Below are positions 37,100-49,722 of a stretch of 64,000 nucleotides of DNA, one piece after another. A program made the position numbers and the translations under genes. The stretch comes from Dioscorea cayenensis subsp. rotundata. Taxonomy: Eukaryota > Streptophyta > Magnoliopsida > Dioscoreales > Dioscoreaceae. The stretch's first letter is position 1; every line of letters starts with the position of its first letter. Where the stretch lies: contig NC_052474.1 in NCBI RefSeq assembly GCF_009730915.1, positions 18,635,501 to 18,699,500 on the forward strand, given 5' to 3'. The notes below the pieces were generated by a model. It did no database searches. It had not been told where the DNA came from and was given only the letters and a program-made list of their open reading frames with translations.

Positions 37100-40000
37100 T
37101 TAACCCGCTTGTGACGACCCCCCTTTGTCATGGACACCGGCTGGCCTCCCCTCCTTAAGTATGCGGGTAACATACCTTAATCTGAGGTAAGGAACGTCTG
37201 TCTGCGGTAGCCGTAACTTCTCACCCCAAAGTAATTGCTCGATAAACCGCGACGACGTGGGACGGGCGTAATCGACGCTTCTTGTTTTTAGGCGTGGGGT
37301 TTCAAGTCGCGGCACGAGCGGTATTTTGCCGTCACGCCGACTCGAACTCCATATCGACACAATCATCGAATAGATTCAGCGCGGAGATATGCAAGTCGAG
37401 ATTAGAATACCGATTAAATACCAAACGGATATTAATCGGACATAATTAGAAAGAACTTACCATGTCCAACGCGTCCTTATCGTACTCCCGGACATGAAGA
37501 ATAACGCCCGTATTCTTGTTTATCATCGTCCGTGACGACGACATGGAAGTGGCCATTCATGATTATCGGGAGGATGACAATTTGAACTTCATGCAGATTG
37601 CGCACAGCATCCCCGAGCATAGCCATAATTGTTTCATGCAAATGCGTCAGTCCCCGCTTTGACATAAACAAGTATGGCGGTCCGGTGATGGAGGCGCTTC
37701 TTGTAAGGATATGGCTATTTCTCGCCGACTTTTTGTATTATGACATCGAAAGCGCCCATCACATCATCAGATGACCATCTCCTTCCCCTCAAGCAGTCAG
37801 GTATAATTTGTCGCGATGTGATCGTGACAGTCATTCTTCCACACAGATCAGCTGAGGTTAAACGATAACAGATATAATAAGACCATATTGTAAATATTTA
37901 AATGATATTATCAATTGTTACATGATATTATATATAATTAAACGTTAAGTAGACAAAGTAAATGATAACATAAAGGCATTAAACACTATTAGAAAATCGT
38001 TAAACACTATAACAAAACCTTTAAACAATATCATAAAAACTTTAAACTTACCCGTCCATAGAGCAGTTGAGGAAGATCCTCATCAACTCCTGCTCGTATT
38101 TGTTAAGACGCGACAGGCCAACCCATTTCTTCTTCTTCGGAATAAAAGCTTTCCGAGCCGTCTGGTCCCATTTTTGATTGGCCTTGATCATCTCTCTCGT
38201 TGCTCGGTCGGGGTCTTCAGCATCATCTTCCTTCGATGCGGGGACGATGGCGACATCATCAACTCAGCACATCCTTACATGGTTGTTCTTGTTGTGGGAT
38301 TGTGTTCGCTCGATGCGGGACGAGCGCGATGCAGATCAACCGCAGACACATCCTTACATGGTTCTTGTTGTGGCTGGGATTGTGTCCCGCTTGACGCAGA
38401 TCGTCGGCCACCGCTATGGCCACAAAGAATGTATTCAACGATCTTCTCAACCGTGGCCATGACAACATCATCATTGGGAGACACACCCTTAACTTGTTTC
38501 TCGATCTTCGTGGATTGTGTCCATCTTTGACGCCGCATCTCGCAGACGGTTTGCCCACCCGGTCGAGGATTTCATCAAGAAGAGAGTTAACGACCTTCTC
38601 AACCGCAAGAACGACCACATCATCTACGATGTCCCTCCACCGCTCGCGACCATGTCATCAACGGCGACAGACTCAAGAATAAAGATCGACCGCCGATGGT
38701 GTTGCTATTGTTTCATCGTCACCGGCGGTGAGAGAGAGGCGATGATTGCTCTTCTTTTTCGCAGTCTCTTCGAATGTGGCCGCCTTTGAACGACCTTCCC
38801 GATGATGTCGCTGCGTCGCCAAATTCCGACGCCTCGCTCGTCCCCGGTGCTTCAGCTTTGGAGGGATGGCGCAAATGGCCTGTGAACGTCCCTTCCAGTC
38901 GCCTCAACACGAGCGAAGCTCGAGGAAACTCTCGGTCATCAATATCTCGCATGCTCAGCATAGAGTTGTGCGACATCTTCGCCCTAATGTCGCTAGTGGG
39001 CGCTACGTCGGAGGGGTCGCCATGGTCGGATGCCGCATAATCGGGGGATTGCTCGCTGACGTGGTAGGGGGTTGCTGCAATCGCCGGGGTAGGGGAGGGC
39101 TTCTCCTGCCGAGGAACGCGTGCGCGTGGTGGGTCGGAAGTAGGAGAACGGGCGCCCGGCCAGGCATGATAAAGGCCGCCCTCTCATCCCGCCTTTGAGC
39201 AAGTGGTTCCCGAGCAATAGCATCCATCCGCTCGGTTGACCCCAACAAATATTTCTTCTTCAAAGATTCGCACGAACCATCTCAGAAACTAACATATGTA
39301 AACCAAACAATTTCAGATGAAATCATTCATTTTTAAACTATAAAAACTATATTTAAATAGAGTGTTTATATATTTAAACGTTATAGAATATAATTAAACG
39401 GAGAACAAAAATATTTAAAACCAAGTATGAATAATAGTTAAACGGTAAATACTAAAAGTTAACGCTAAATAAAATGTTTAAACATTAAAGACTTATGTTA
39501 AACATTGTCCATGATTTATTACCTCTTTTTCCATCGAGCGATGACAAAGTCGGTTTCTACCGTCCGCTTTCGCTGAAAGTACTTTTCACCGTAGCACAAC
39601 ATCCTTGGGATCTTGCCGAAAAGGACTTTCTTCCCCTGCTCCGGCCACTCAGTAAAACCGGATGTTAAGCACGACCGAGCAACCCTTAATGTACTCTCGT
39701 GTTGGTCTTCTTCCCAGCGATCTATCTTGCACTCGAGCGGTCGCCAGAAATATCCTCCATAAGCCACTGCATGCTCGCCGCGCCCTATGCGTATCGCCCA
39801 TGGTCGGTAGATCATCGATATAATCAACGATCCAGCTTTCGAACCGAGCATGACGTATTTGGGAAGAGGACTGCACCCACGAGGTACACCATCGTGAGTT
39901 TGACAAAAATTATCTTCTCTCCCTCTATCGAACAAGTTGCACCAGAGTGCTCTTGATGGAGTCTCTGTGTCTCTCGTAGGTTTTTGATAGATACCTCCCT

Positions 40001-40133
40001 TAGACCGACCGGGTTTTCTTCTTCGAAGACCACTCGCGTCGCCATCGCAACGCGACCAAGAACGAGGGCCACATCTTGAGGTCTCAAAACTCGGCAGCTT
40101 TTCCCCGATCCTCGAATTTATCAGTGCGACCAT
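37100..40133 (-). pseudogene. Ulp1 (C48) protease-like remnant of the Kaonashi MULE
   Basis: Minus-strand remnants. 37671-37480 encodes VQIVILPIIMNGHFHVVVTDDD followed by YSSCPG and EYDKDALDM, resembling the C48 cysteine-protease segment that holds the catalytic histidine (usually nGHWhLvV) and the following YDS block. The upstream frame 40133-39519 (CGPRSWSRCDGDA..., VDYIDDLPTMGD) resembles the N-terminal domain that precedes Ulp1 in plant MULEs. The region between them (39263-38250) is low-complexity and GC-richer. The protein is broken throughout and the catalytic cysteine region is not visible. Confidence 0.6.
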
Positions 40134-41261
40134 CGTACCTTTTGCAAAAGAGAATCAAGAAGGGCCCTCTCTTGGTATATAGCTTCCACTCAAATGACAG
40201 CGCAAATGGTGTCCGTCGAATAATCTCCCCAGTGTCGAGGGGTCATGTTATTTTTCAATTCACCTAAAGTCTCCACTACGGGTGCCAAATAGCATCGCCC
40301 ATTAACTAGGTTGACCGCCATAATCATCACTGCGATAATAACAACACATTCAACACGCAGTATTCACAAAAGTTTAAGCGCAAAATTTAAGGTTTTTAAG
40401 CGGTAAACTCTCGCTTATTAAACAGAGATATCAAAATGTTAAAGCAGAGACCCATTTTATTAAACGAGACGAGAATACTTAAACAGACAACAAAACTTAA
40501 ACAGTAACATCTCATTTCTTAAACGTCAACCCTCATTTGTAAAACCGCAACCATATCAAATGAAAGGGAAATGTACATTATAAATATTACATAAATCATA
40601 ACAATCGAAAAAAACTTTTTCGATAGTGTATACGCATCGAAAATGCAAAACAAAATAAAAACCCTAGCCGAGAAATCTCCCTACGACTAACAAAACCCCT
40701 AGCAGAAATCCCCCTGCAGACTTCAATATCTTCCAACAAAAAGCAGAACACAAAACAAAAACCGAAAAAAATCTTTCTTTGTAATAGAACAGCTTAACAT
40801 AAAAACCATACTCAATACCTTAGATCTAGAACCGATGAAATGCCAACTAGTTGCTGGGGACTTCTCCTTTGAGATACCGTGGAAAGGAAAAAGTCGAGAA
40901 ATCACGAGAGCTTGCCAGTAGAGACAACTCGAGACGACTGAAATGGAAGAGTCAAGACGCGAGTTGAGAAAAAAAGCAAGTAAAGCGACTCCAATAAATT
41001 GTCTCTGGGGTTACCCTCACTGAAAAACCGCCCCACTTTCTCTCAAATCGCTGAGATGGTCGCAGCCCACGACTCCCCATGCAAGGGCATTTTCATCCAT
41101 AAAATTTGAAACTCACTCCGTTCACATCCGTTACAGGGTTTGGGGTTTGAAAAACATAGAGTTTAAAAGGAGGGGTTTTTAGGGATTGCAAAAACTAACG
41201 GGGTGTTTTAGCAATTTTTACAAACTTAAAGGGTTTTTTTGGCAATTTCCACAATTATTTA

Positions 41262-41898
41262 TCATAGTATTCTTAGAATTTATTTATCGTGTAAAATTTT
41301 ATTTTAAAAAAATATGGAAAATAAATAGACTATTTTTTTCCTTCACAAAATATTTATGTTGACAATTAAAATTCATAAAATACATATTGATGAAAAAAAA
41401 AATTAACTAAAATGCATTATTTATAATTAATTTTAGTATCTTGTGAATATCAAATTTTGTCATTTCACAGAGGCATGAAATATGGGTTGTTTTTGGAAAT
41501 ATATAAATAAATAATAATCATTTTATTGGTATATAATATAGTAGGCAACGGCTAACAGCCCCACTTTATAGTTAACTTAATTTTTTTCTATGATTTATCA
41601 AGAGCCAAACATTAAACCATAACCACATGAGATGTAGATCGCCATATATAGTTAATAAGAATTATAAAAATGACACAAATTCATAGATCATGAACAAGAG
41701 AGGTTTAAAAAAATAAAATAAAATAAAATAAAAGCTTTGAGCATTAATCACTAGATAAAATAAATAGATAGTCATGTTCTATTACCATGCACTATAAACA
41801 TCTCCTCATCTTCTCTCAAATAATAACTGATATCACAAAACTCTTCAACATTCCGCAACTCCAATTAAAAACCCTTTCACTTCCTCAATCCTTAATTA
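41262..41898. other. EC1-like upstream region
   Basis: A/T-rich intergenic DNA between the MULE and the EC1-like gene. It holds a short AAAAT-type pentamer repeat (about 41708-41732) and no supported gene. Confidence 0.6.
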
Positions 41899-41906
41899 TA
41901 TATAAA
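41899..41906 (+). promoter_or_regulatory. TATA box of the EC1-like gene
   Basis: TATATAAA lies 52 bases before the ATG at 41958. This placement leaves a short leader and argues against using the in-frame ATG at 41787, which lies upstream of the box. Confidence 0.65.
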
Positions 41907-41957
41907 CCCCAAAAGCCAAGCTCATCTCTTCAATCCAAAACCTCTCAAACAACACAC

Positions 41958-42410
41958 ATGGCTCTCTTCCAAAACCAATCCCTCCTACTTGCATTCATGC
42001 TCCTCCTGTCCCTTACCTTTGGCCGTGAACTACTCCAATCCAACCCTAACCCTAACCCTAATTCCCTTGAAGCTCGTCTAATATCAGGCCTAACAAGCAA
42101 TGGATCAGGAGGACTCAGTGACTGCTGGAATGCCATGATGGAACTGAGGTCATGCACCAATGAAATAGTGCTTTTCTTCTTGAATGGAGAGTCCTATTTG
42201 AGCATTCCTTGCTGCAGAGCTATACGTTTGATTACACACAAGTGTTGGCCTTCAATGTTTGTTTCCATTGGATTCACTGCTCAAGAAGGTGATATACTTA
42301 GAGGATATTGTGATGCTGAGGCTGCTGCTGCTTCTCCTCCTCCTTCTCCTGCTCCTTCTTCTTCAGCTGATTCTAGGGCAATGGTGGTTGGTGATGAACT
42401 CATGGTTTAA
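41958..42410 (+). CDS. EC1: Egg cell-secreted protein EC1-like (ECA1 family)
   Basis: EC1 proteins are small cysteine-rich proteins that the angiosperm egg cell secretes when sperm arrive; they promote sperm activation and gamete fusion. The product is 150 residues from a single exon. An N-terminal signal peptide (residues 1-22, MALFQNQSLLLAFMLLLSLTFG) is followed by the prolamin-like domain: CWNAMMELRSC, IVLFFLNGESYLSIPCCRAI, KCWPSMFVSIGFTAQEGDILRGYC, with six conserved cysteines in the C..C..CC..C..C order. FFLNGE and the GFTAQEGD box are the two signature motifs of EC1. The tail is Pro/Ser-rich. ATG 41958 is preferred to the upstream ATG 41787 because it starts the signal peptide and lies after the TATA box. 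The frame is intact. Confidence 0.93.
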   Translation: MALFQNQSLLLAFMLLLSLTFGRELLQSNPNPNPNSLEARLISGLTSNGSGGLSDCWNAMMELRSCTNEIVLFFLNGESYLSIPCCRAIRLITHKCWPSMFVSIGFTAQEGDILRGYCDAEAAAASPPPSPAPSSSADSRAMVVGDELMV

Positions 42411-43267
42411 TTAGGTCTTTTCTTAGTTTATAATGGATGTGGGAGGGTTATGTGCTTTTGTCTCTTGTTTGGTCTTTAGTCTTTGATCTTTGTCTTTGTT
42501 GCGGTAATCCTTCCTAGTAATAATGCTATTTTCATCTTCATTTGTCTGTTTTCTTATATTGAAGAATAACTTAATAAATAATCAGGGTGTTTTTAGATAA
42601 ATAGGAAAATGCTATAAAATATAGGGAAATAACAAAAAATAAAGGTACATGAAGTGAATTAAAAAATGAAAGAAATTATTAACTATCACAAATATATATA
42701 CATATATATATATATATAGCCAGAAAAATAAAAATATAATTACCAAAATATATTATTAAAAATAATATAGTCACCGGATGAGTAACTAGGCATACATTAA
42801 GAAGTGGGTGCAAAAACATTCAAGCCCTGAAAAAACGGATGAATAACTAGATATACATTAAATATTAAGTGCTAACCACAAAGAATATGGACTCTAAAGA
42901 AATCAAATAAGAGCATTTGAGTATTGAAAAAGCAGTACATAAAAAATTCTAGGCTTTGTAACGAATTTTTCAATTTCTTTGCTGTATATATATAATTATA
43001 GGAACTACTATGGATTAAAAACCATAAATTATGGCATTTTAATTAAATAAATTTATTATATTTATTATTGAGGAGCGTAAAAAAATAAAAATAGAAGAGA
43101 AAAACCTTTAATAAGATTTTTTTTAAAAAAAAAAGTTAACTAAAGAGGTTAATAAAGTAAAAGTCAATCCGAATCTCAAAGTCCCAGTGTAGATGGATGC
43201 AGTAAGATCTTTTACTCGATTGAATTCAAGGCAAAGCTTGTGACGTAGAACTTGGAATCCCCTGCCG
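42411..43267. other. Intergenic between EC1-like and PLM-like genes
   Basis: A/T-rich, with an AT microsatellite near 42690-42718. The last 100 bp before the PLM-like ATG is probably promoter and leader. No gene is seen. Confidence 0.6.
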
Positions 43268-45883
43268 ATGGGGAGCAGCCGGGGATGGCTCGGTGCGGCG
43301 GCGATCTTGTACGTGTGCATCGACTACGTCCGCCACGTGTCTCCGGCGTGGCATTCTCGGCTTCAGCCGGCGTTGTGGGTGGTGCTGGCCCTTGCCGCTG
43401 TGTCCCGGACCCTCTCTTACCGCCATTGGGGGTTGGAGCTCAGCGCTGCGCCCAAGTTTCTCGCTTCCTTGGCCTTCATGCTCGCTGCTTTCCTCTGTGA
43501 AGCCCTCTCCGTCCGCTTTGTCACCGCCGTCCTTGGTCTTGACTGGCATCGGTACTTGCCCTATCTCAAGCTTAGTCCCAAATGCTCTGATCTTGAGAAT
43601 TGAAACTCTCATTGTGACCTGATTTGCTATAAATTGCTGAGTTTTTGATTTGTGGTTTAGTGCCCTAGCGCTGAACTATTCTAAAATCGTATCTTTTTTT
43701 TTCCCCTTGTTTGATCCTTTCTATTTGTTGAATAGCAGGAAAGTTTGATCTTTGGGGGTATATTTTGGAGTTATTTGTTGTTAAATGGTGATATAGTTCT
43801 TTGGATTTTTCTGGGGATAATTGTTGGAGTTATTTGTTGTTGAACAATGACTGAGTTAATAATCTTCATAGGAATTCGATTTAGGAGTTGGATCAAACAC
43901 TGCTACTGTTTTTTTTTTCTTAGTTTTATAAGCTCATGGTTGGTCAATACTCTTGGATTTAATGCTATTTCTCTCAGTTTAGGGACGACTAAGACACTGA
44001 TCAATGCTTAATTCAACCCTGCTCAGCACCAAAGCCAAAGCCTTTGGTGTGTAGTAGCTTGATGATAACGTGTGCTATGCTTCTGGTCTAAAAAGAAATT
44101 GGAATACTATCAATTCAATACTCTGCCACCAAGAAATGCATATAAAAAAAAAAATTTAGGAAGTGCCCTTTATTGGCTAGAATTATTCTTATCAGTTTTG
44201 TACCTGAATGAATGTGCCCGAAAGTGCTGGATCAAGATAAGCAGATGGTAAATCTGTAGCGATACTTGCCTTGCTCGAAGAATTGACATTTTATTTAGTG
44301 TGTGCTCTATATATGGATATCAGTTGCTATTTAATGTTAAAAGGACTCTTCTTCTCTTCTCAAATGTCAAAATTTTCTTTGACAATTGCTATATCTGCAG
44401 ATCCGCTCCTCCTCTCCCGGATGCAGGCCAATGGTTGCTATTGGCTTTGAATGATAAGCTTCCACAACCCATTGTTGAAATACTAAGAGCTCGCATTATA
44501 GGGCTTCATCATTATCTGATGTTGTTCATGATGCTGGCTTTCTCAGTATTATTCAACTCAGTAAAAGCTCCCGGTCTCGGACTTGCTGCCAGATATATGT
44601 TCACCATGGCTATAGGCCGTCTTCTTCGGGCCATGACATTTGTTTCTACAATCCTTCCTTCGTTGCGCCCTTGGTGTGCTTCTACGAAATTTAGGATTCC
44701 TCATCATCCTCATCCATGGGCACAGGAATATTACATGCCATATGCATCTGATTCTAATGCCCTTCGCCAGCTAATGAATACCGACACACACAGTGGTTCG
44801 TTTATTCCTTGTCTAACTGAAGTTGATGTTTACTGTTTAATTATTTTTCCCTGTTTTGATTGCACATTTTGATTTGTTTTGAAGCAACTCTTAATGATTA
44901 TCCTGCTGAATACCGCCCGGACTGGGGCCGCATGAGCTTCCTGATTGACATTTTGAGGCCAACTATGTATGATGGATCTTCATGGTATCAATTGCTCAAG
45001 AAAGCTGAAGGTGGTTGCAATGACCTACTTTACAGTGGCCACATGCTCGTCGCTGTCCTGACTGCAATGGCATGGACGGTATGCCTTTTCCTTTCCAGTC
45101 ATTCATTTCAAACGATTTATCCACAAATTGCTGCTCTTAAAATGACTCTTTAGCACTCTGCTTTGAGACATCCCACCAAGAGATTGAGCTAGATATTATT
45201 ATTATGCAAGTGTCTTTGTTTATTCATTCCATCTTATTCAAAAAAGAAAACGATTCTCCATTTTTTAGTCTTCACAGAAAGTATTTTAACCACTGGCATT
45301 AACAACACACTAGCTGAATCATTTGCATGAAATAGTAATAATTGGCTATTAGACTTCGTGAACTACTAATTTTTTATACACCATTGAAAGCCTTTGACAA
45401 CTCTTGCCTCAATTTGTAGCTACTTTGAAGCAATTACATAATTTGCTTTCCCGTTATTCAAATGACTTATGCTTCCTGTAAATGTATCAGGAAGCATATG
45501 GGGGATGGACCTCTACTGTGATTTGGTTGCTTGTTCTTCACAGTGCACAAAGAGAAATTAGAGAACACCACCATTATAGTGTAGACTGTATCGTTGCAAT
45601 ATATGTCGGCATCTTGTTATGGAGGATCACCAGTTTCATCTGGTCAGCGAAAGACACGGCGAGAGCCCGGAGACTCGCGAAACTTGAAGAGGTTGAACAT
45701 CGGTTGATACACGCCTCAAAGGACTCGGACATTGAAGGGATCAGAGAGCTTTTAAACGAGGTGGAATTGGCCGGTCAAGATAAAGGTTATCCAAAGTGGG
45801 TTATCAAAGCATTTGCCATAGTTGCCATTTCTGTTTGCCTTATGTGCGTTATTCTAGCTTTTATTTGGACAAGTGACGGATGA
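43268..45883 (+). CDS. PLM: Sphingomyelin synthase-like membrane protein, PLM-like
   Basis: Arabidopsis PLM (PHLOEM UNLOADING MODULATOR) is a putative sphingolipid-pathway enzyme that affects plasmodesmal structure in the root. Four exons: 43268-43551, 44401-44792, 44885-45078 and 45491-45883, all GT-AG, giving 420 residues in an unbroken frame. Several membrane segments are evident, for example ALWVVLALAAVS, YLMLFMMLAFSVLF, MLVAVLTAMAW and IVAIYVGILLWRI. The PAP2/sphingomyelin-synthase C-terminal motifs are present: CNDLLYSGHM (first catalytic His, about residue 265) and HHHYSVDCIVAIYVG (second His and Asp). The C-terminus has a charged helix, then a last membrane span (AFAIVAISVCLMCVILAFI). 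The substrate cannot be told from the sequence; the enzyme role is inferred from the fold. Confidence 0.88.
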
Positions 45884-46371
45884 TGATTCAATCCTGGTTT
45901 GCCGCCATTTGATTCCATCATTTTAACTGTTGTTTATTCCAACACTCTTTTGAGTAGAATTTTATGAAGAACATTTTTGTATCTCAATTTTCTTCATGTT
46001 GTTATTATCTTTTCTACTTGAAAGCAGAGGAAAGTCATGTCTAGCTACACAAGAAAACTCCTTTTTCTTGTATTGAAAATAACATTACCCACTGAACAAG
46101 CACAATGTGGAGTCTTTTCTCATATAATAACCAAAAATGAACAACAACCACTACAGTGCACCCACCAAAGATTCCACAAATCCCAGCTTTCATGTGCCCA
46201 CGTTTGCCTAAATCCAGCCAAGCAATTATGCCCCGCCACCCACTGTTTTTTTTTTCTTTTTCTCTTTGGAATTCCAACAATAATTCAGAGAAGAAAATAA
46301 CATTTCAATTCCGATAACTAAGAGAGGAAAAAAAAAGAAAATAAATAATTTTCAAGCTTGCTTTTTCCACG
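45884..46371. other. Convergent 3' region (PLM-like / MED26-like)
   Basis: About 490 bp between the stop codons of two convergent genes, presumably both 3' untranslated regions. The open frames here are incidental. Confidence 0.55.
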
Positions 46372-48168
46372 TCACCGATGTTTCCCCTGGGGCCCACCTT
46401 TGTTCCGCGAGATGAACGAATTCTTCGGTTTGGGGATTTCATGGATGTCCATCACTTGTATTGTCCTTTGCTTCTTGGCTGCCATCATCGTCATCATTTT
46501 CCCATTATTATTATTTCACAACCATTTATTAAATTACAAAAAAAAAACATTTATCAAATAAATATATATATATATATACATATATAAATATACCATTTTG
46601 AGCTTCTTGGTAGTTCTCGTGTAATCTTTTCCTCGCTGATGCAAGCCTTTCAGGATCTATCATGTTTTCCTTAATTCCCTGCCAAAGAATAACAAACTTT
46701 TAAACAAAATTTAAAAGTAATAATTAATTAATTAATTATAATTAGTTAATTTGATTTACAGCAGGTGGCGTAATAATAGATGAGGCCGAGATTTGGCTAT
46801 TCTTTGGCGGCGGCACTTCTTTTCGCGGAATAACTTTCCCTCTTGATTCCATCTCCACACCCAACCCACCATCTATTTTTTAAAAAAAAAATTTAAAACA
46901 AAATTAATAACAATAATAATAACTAATTATAAATTTCTAAATTTAGAAATTCCTTTTCCATCAAAAACTCACTGTGAGGATTTGGAGAGAACCCAAAATC
47001 CAACACCTGAAATATAAAAACAACAATATAAATTTTTCATTTTTTAAATTAAATTAAAAAGAAAAATAAAAAATAAAAGTCTGGGAATATGAAAAGTTTT
47101 TTTTTTTTCCCGGGAAGTGGAGTACCTGGTGCCCATTTTGACTAGTTTTCCCAGACACAAGTTGCGGAGGAGAATCTCCATCAGCTGCCAATTAACTCTA
47201 ATTCTAAGATTTACAAACTAAAAACATAATAAAAATTTCATAAGTTCCAAATAATAAAACACATACTTATGATCGCCGGAAGTGCGCCATCGGAACTCGA
47301 CTTCACCCACTCGTCCACCAGTTCCTTCCATTTCCTGGAAAAGAACAAAACCCGGAATCCGATTCTTTTCCTCTGTTTTTCCACCCAGAAAAAATTAAAC
47401 TTGAAAAAATTTAATTCCTTTTTTTTTATTTATTATTTTTCACTTATTTTTCATCACCTTACGAGTAGTTTCACTAGTCTCCGGACTTCGCCGGAAGGAT
47501 GCTTTCTCAACCCATTCACATGCCTTCCGACGTCCGTTTCCTAATTTTACAAATAATAAATAAATAAATAAATCATAAATCCAAACAAAGAAATAGATTT
47601 AAAAAGTCTAAACCTTGAGAGCTTTGAAGGTGATATCCATGTCCAATAGATTTTGCAGTAGCATCACCAGCTTCTCTTCCGGCTATTTTTATTTTTATAA
47701 ACAATTTTAAAAATTAAAACAATTCCAAAATTTAAATTTCAATGAATTTAAAAAAAAAAGAAAAAAAAGGAAAAAAAAAGAGAAAAAGGGGTTCACCTGA
47801 TCGGGATCATCGATGCGATCTTTGATGGCGAGGATCCGGCGTTGCTCATCATCATCCTCTTCATCATCGAACTCCTCCGGCTCGGAACGCGGCGGAGAAG
47901 AGGAGACGGATCGTTTCCCATCAGGGCTGGCAACCTCTTTGCCCTCGTTTTCCCGGGAATCGAACCCTTGTTCATCACCACCGCCTTGGCCGCAGTTACG
48001 GCAACGCGTGGCCGGCTCCGATGAGTAGAGCAGCGCGACGATGGAGTCCCTCCGTGACCGGAGCTCACTGCCGTGATCTCTCACCGCCACAGTGATCACC
48101 GATTCAATCAACGCCCATAGATCAACACCGTGGCTTCTCATCACCGCCTTAACCTCCTCTGGATCCAT
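46372..48168 (-). CDS. MED26: TFIIS N-terminal domain protein, MED26-like
   Basis: MED26-type proteins link the Mediator complex to RNA polymerase II elongation factors through a TFIIS N-terminal (LW) helical bundle. Nine exons on the minus strand: 48168-47797, 47682-47614, 47540-47458, 47334-47267, 47184-47126, 47006-46973, 46872-46760, 46678-46594 and 46478-46372. All junctions are GT-AG and in phase, giving 329 residues. The start reads [22 protein letters not shown] with a [12 protein letters not shown] segment, then an acidic stretch ([12 protein letters not shown]). The LW domain follows: [54 protein letters not shown]. The tail ends [18 protein letters not shown]...GGPQGKHR, which is characteristic of the plant family. 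The frame is intact. Confidence 0.9.
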
Positions 48169-49698
48169 CTCAGGTACCTCCTCCTCCTCTTCTTCTTCTC
48201 CTCCTCCTTCTCAGATCCCCAAATCCTTCAAAGCCTTCAAATCTTGCTTCGAATTTCTCCAAAAACTCAAATCAAATACTTCGATCTGAGAACCAAATCC
48301 GGAAACTTTCCCATAGATAGTTCTCAACGGGAGAAGTGAAACCAGGCCTTATCTTTTTGGTCTTTTTTTTTTTAATTTAATTTTTTTTTCTTTAATTTCT
48401 TTTCTTTTGGAGACGAAGAGACGAAGGGTAATGGAAGGAGCATTAACATTAGAAAAATAATAATTTTATTCGTTTCTTTTTTTTTTTTTATGTCCTTCTT
48501 ACTAATTGCCCCCTGACAAACTCAAATTTAGATAATTTTAAAATACTCCATTCATTGTGTATAATATATGTCATTTATTGATGTTGCATGATAATTAAAA
48601 TAGTATTTAATTTTTTAAAATTTAATATAAAAATCAACTAAATTATTGAATTACCTTATTTTAGTATCATATTTTATTTTTGGGACTATAAATATTATTA
48701 TATAACTTATTAAATTGAATGAAAGTAATGTTTGGAAAAGAATAAATAAATCTTATTCTAAAATTATAAAGCAACAATGATTTTGAATTTATTTTAAATG
48801 ACACCTAATTCAGGATAGGAGTAATGTTTGGGGTAAACTACTTATCAATTCATTGTAAATTTTTTTTTAAGAAAAATACAAATGAATGACATGTAGGATT
48901 GGAATATTTAATTTTTGAGTTAAGAGGAGAATGGAGTAACCAATTATCCTATAAAAGAGTGATTAATTACTTAATTAATTCATATTTCATTGTATATTAT
49001 TCATATTCTTATATAGTATTTGGTCGAGGAGTGAATATAACTATAAATGAGGGTTGATGCAAGTAATAGAGGTTTGGGTCACTTAAGTAAATAATTTTTA
49101 GTTTAAATTTTTGTATGTACAATAATTCGTTATGAGAGATCTATTTTTTATAAAGTTCTCACCAAGTTTGGGTTTGAAATAATTTAGCAGGTTTTTAAAA
49201 AAACAGTAACTCAAGTCATATCATGATTCTATAAATTAAATCAAACTTTTTTTAAATTTTATTAAATTTTTAATCCAAAACTAAACTCCATAATAGGTCA
49301 AATATATTTATTGATTAACAAAATCTTATTCACCATGATTTACTCCCTTTTCTATTATTGTCGATATGATTTTTATTCTATGTATAGAAAACCAAAACTT
49401 CACATTCTATGTTCTAAGACTATCTATTTTTCATGCATAGAAAATAATTAGATTTTTCATAAGTCTATGTGACATAAGAGAGTTGGTATTATTTTATTTC
49501 TTTCGATATTTTTTAAAAAAATTCAAATGATTTATTCACTAAATGTTATTTTTAAAATAATTTCTTACAAAACGAAAGATCTTCTTGTAGTTTTTGTGAA
49601 GTTCATAATTGCTAAAATTGAAAGCATCAAGAACTTAGTTGTTACTTTCCACTACTACTTTCCAACAAATTTTTATAGGGTATGATAGACAAGAAATC

Positions 49699-49722
49699 TA
49701 TATATATATATATATATATATT
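49699..49722. repeat. (TA)n microsatellite
   Basis: Uninterrupted TA dinucleotide run in intergenic DNA. Confidence 0.9.

Larger units (their letters stand above)
31997..41261 (+). mobile_element. Kaonashi-type MULE with Ulp1-like sequence, 9.2 kb
   Basis: The element spans 32006-41252 and is flanked by a perfect 9-bp duplication AATTATTTA (31997-32005 and 41253-41261). The termini are an imperfect inverted repeat: left GGGGAAATTACTG..., right (reverse complement) GTGGAAATTGCCA..., each followed by a CCCCT/AAAACCCC-rich stretch. The interior has a decayed MULE transposase on the plus strand (about 34850-35830) and Ulp1 (C48) protease-like remnants on the minus strand (about 40130-37400). That combination defines the Kaonashi group of plant MULEs. 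Non-coding parts are dense in TTTAAAC/GTTTAAA motifs. All coding parts are disrupted, so the element is non-autonomous now. Confidence 0.85.

Noticed and set aside
41787-41957. 57-codon N-terminal extension of the EC1-like protein
   Set aside because: It lies upstream of and across the TATA box and would hide the signal peptide; family members start at the MALF-type methionine.
43226-43612. 128-codon minus-strand frame over PLM-like exon 1
   Set aside because: Antisense to a well-supported exon with membrane segments; its Arg/Pro-rich composition is typical of a shadow frame.
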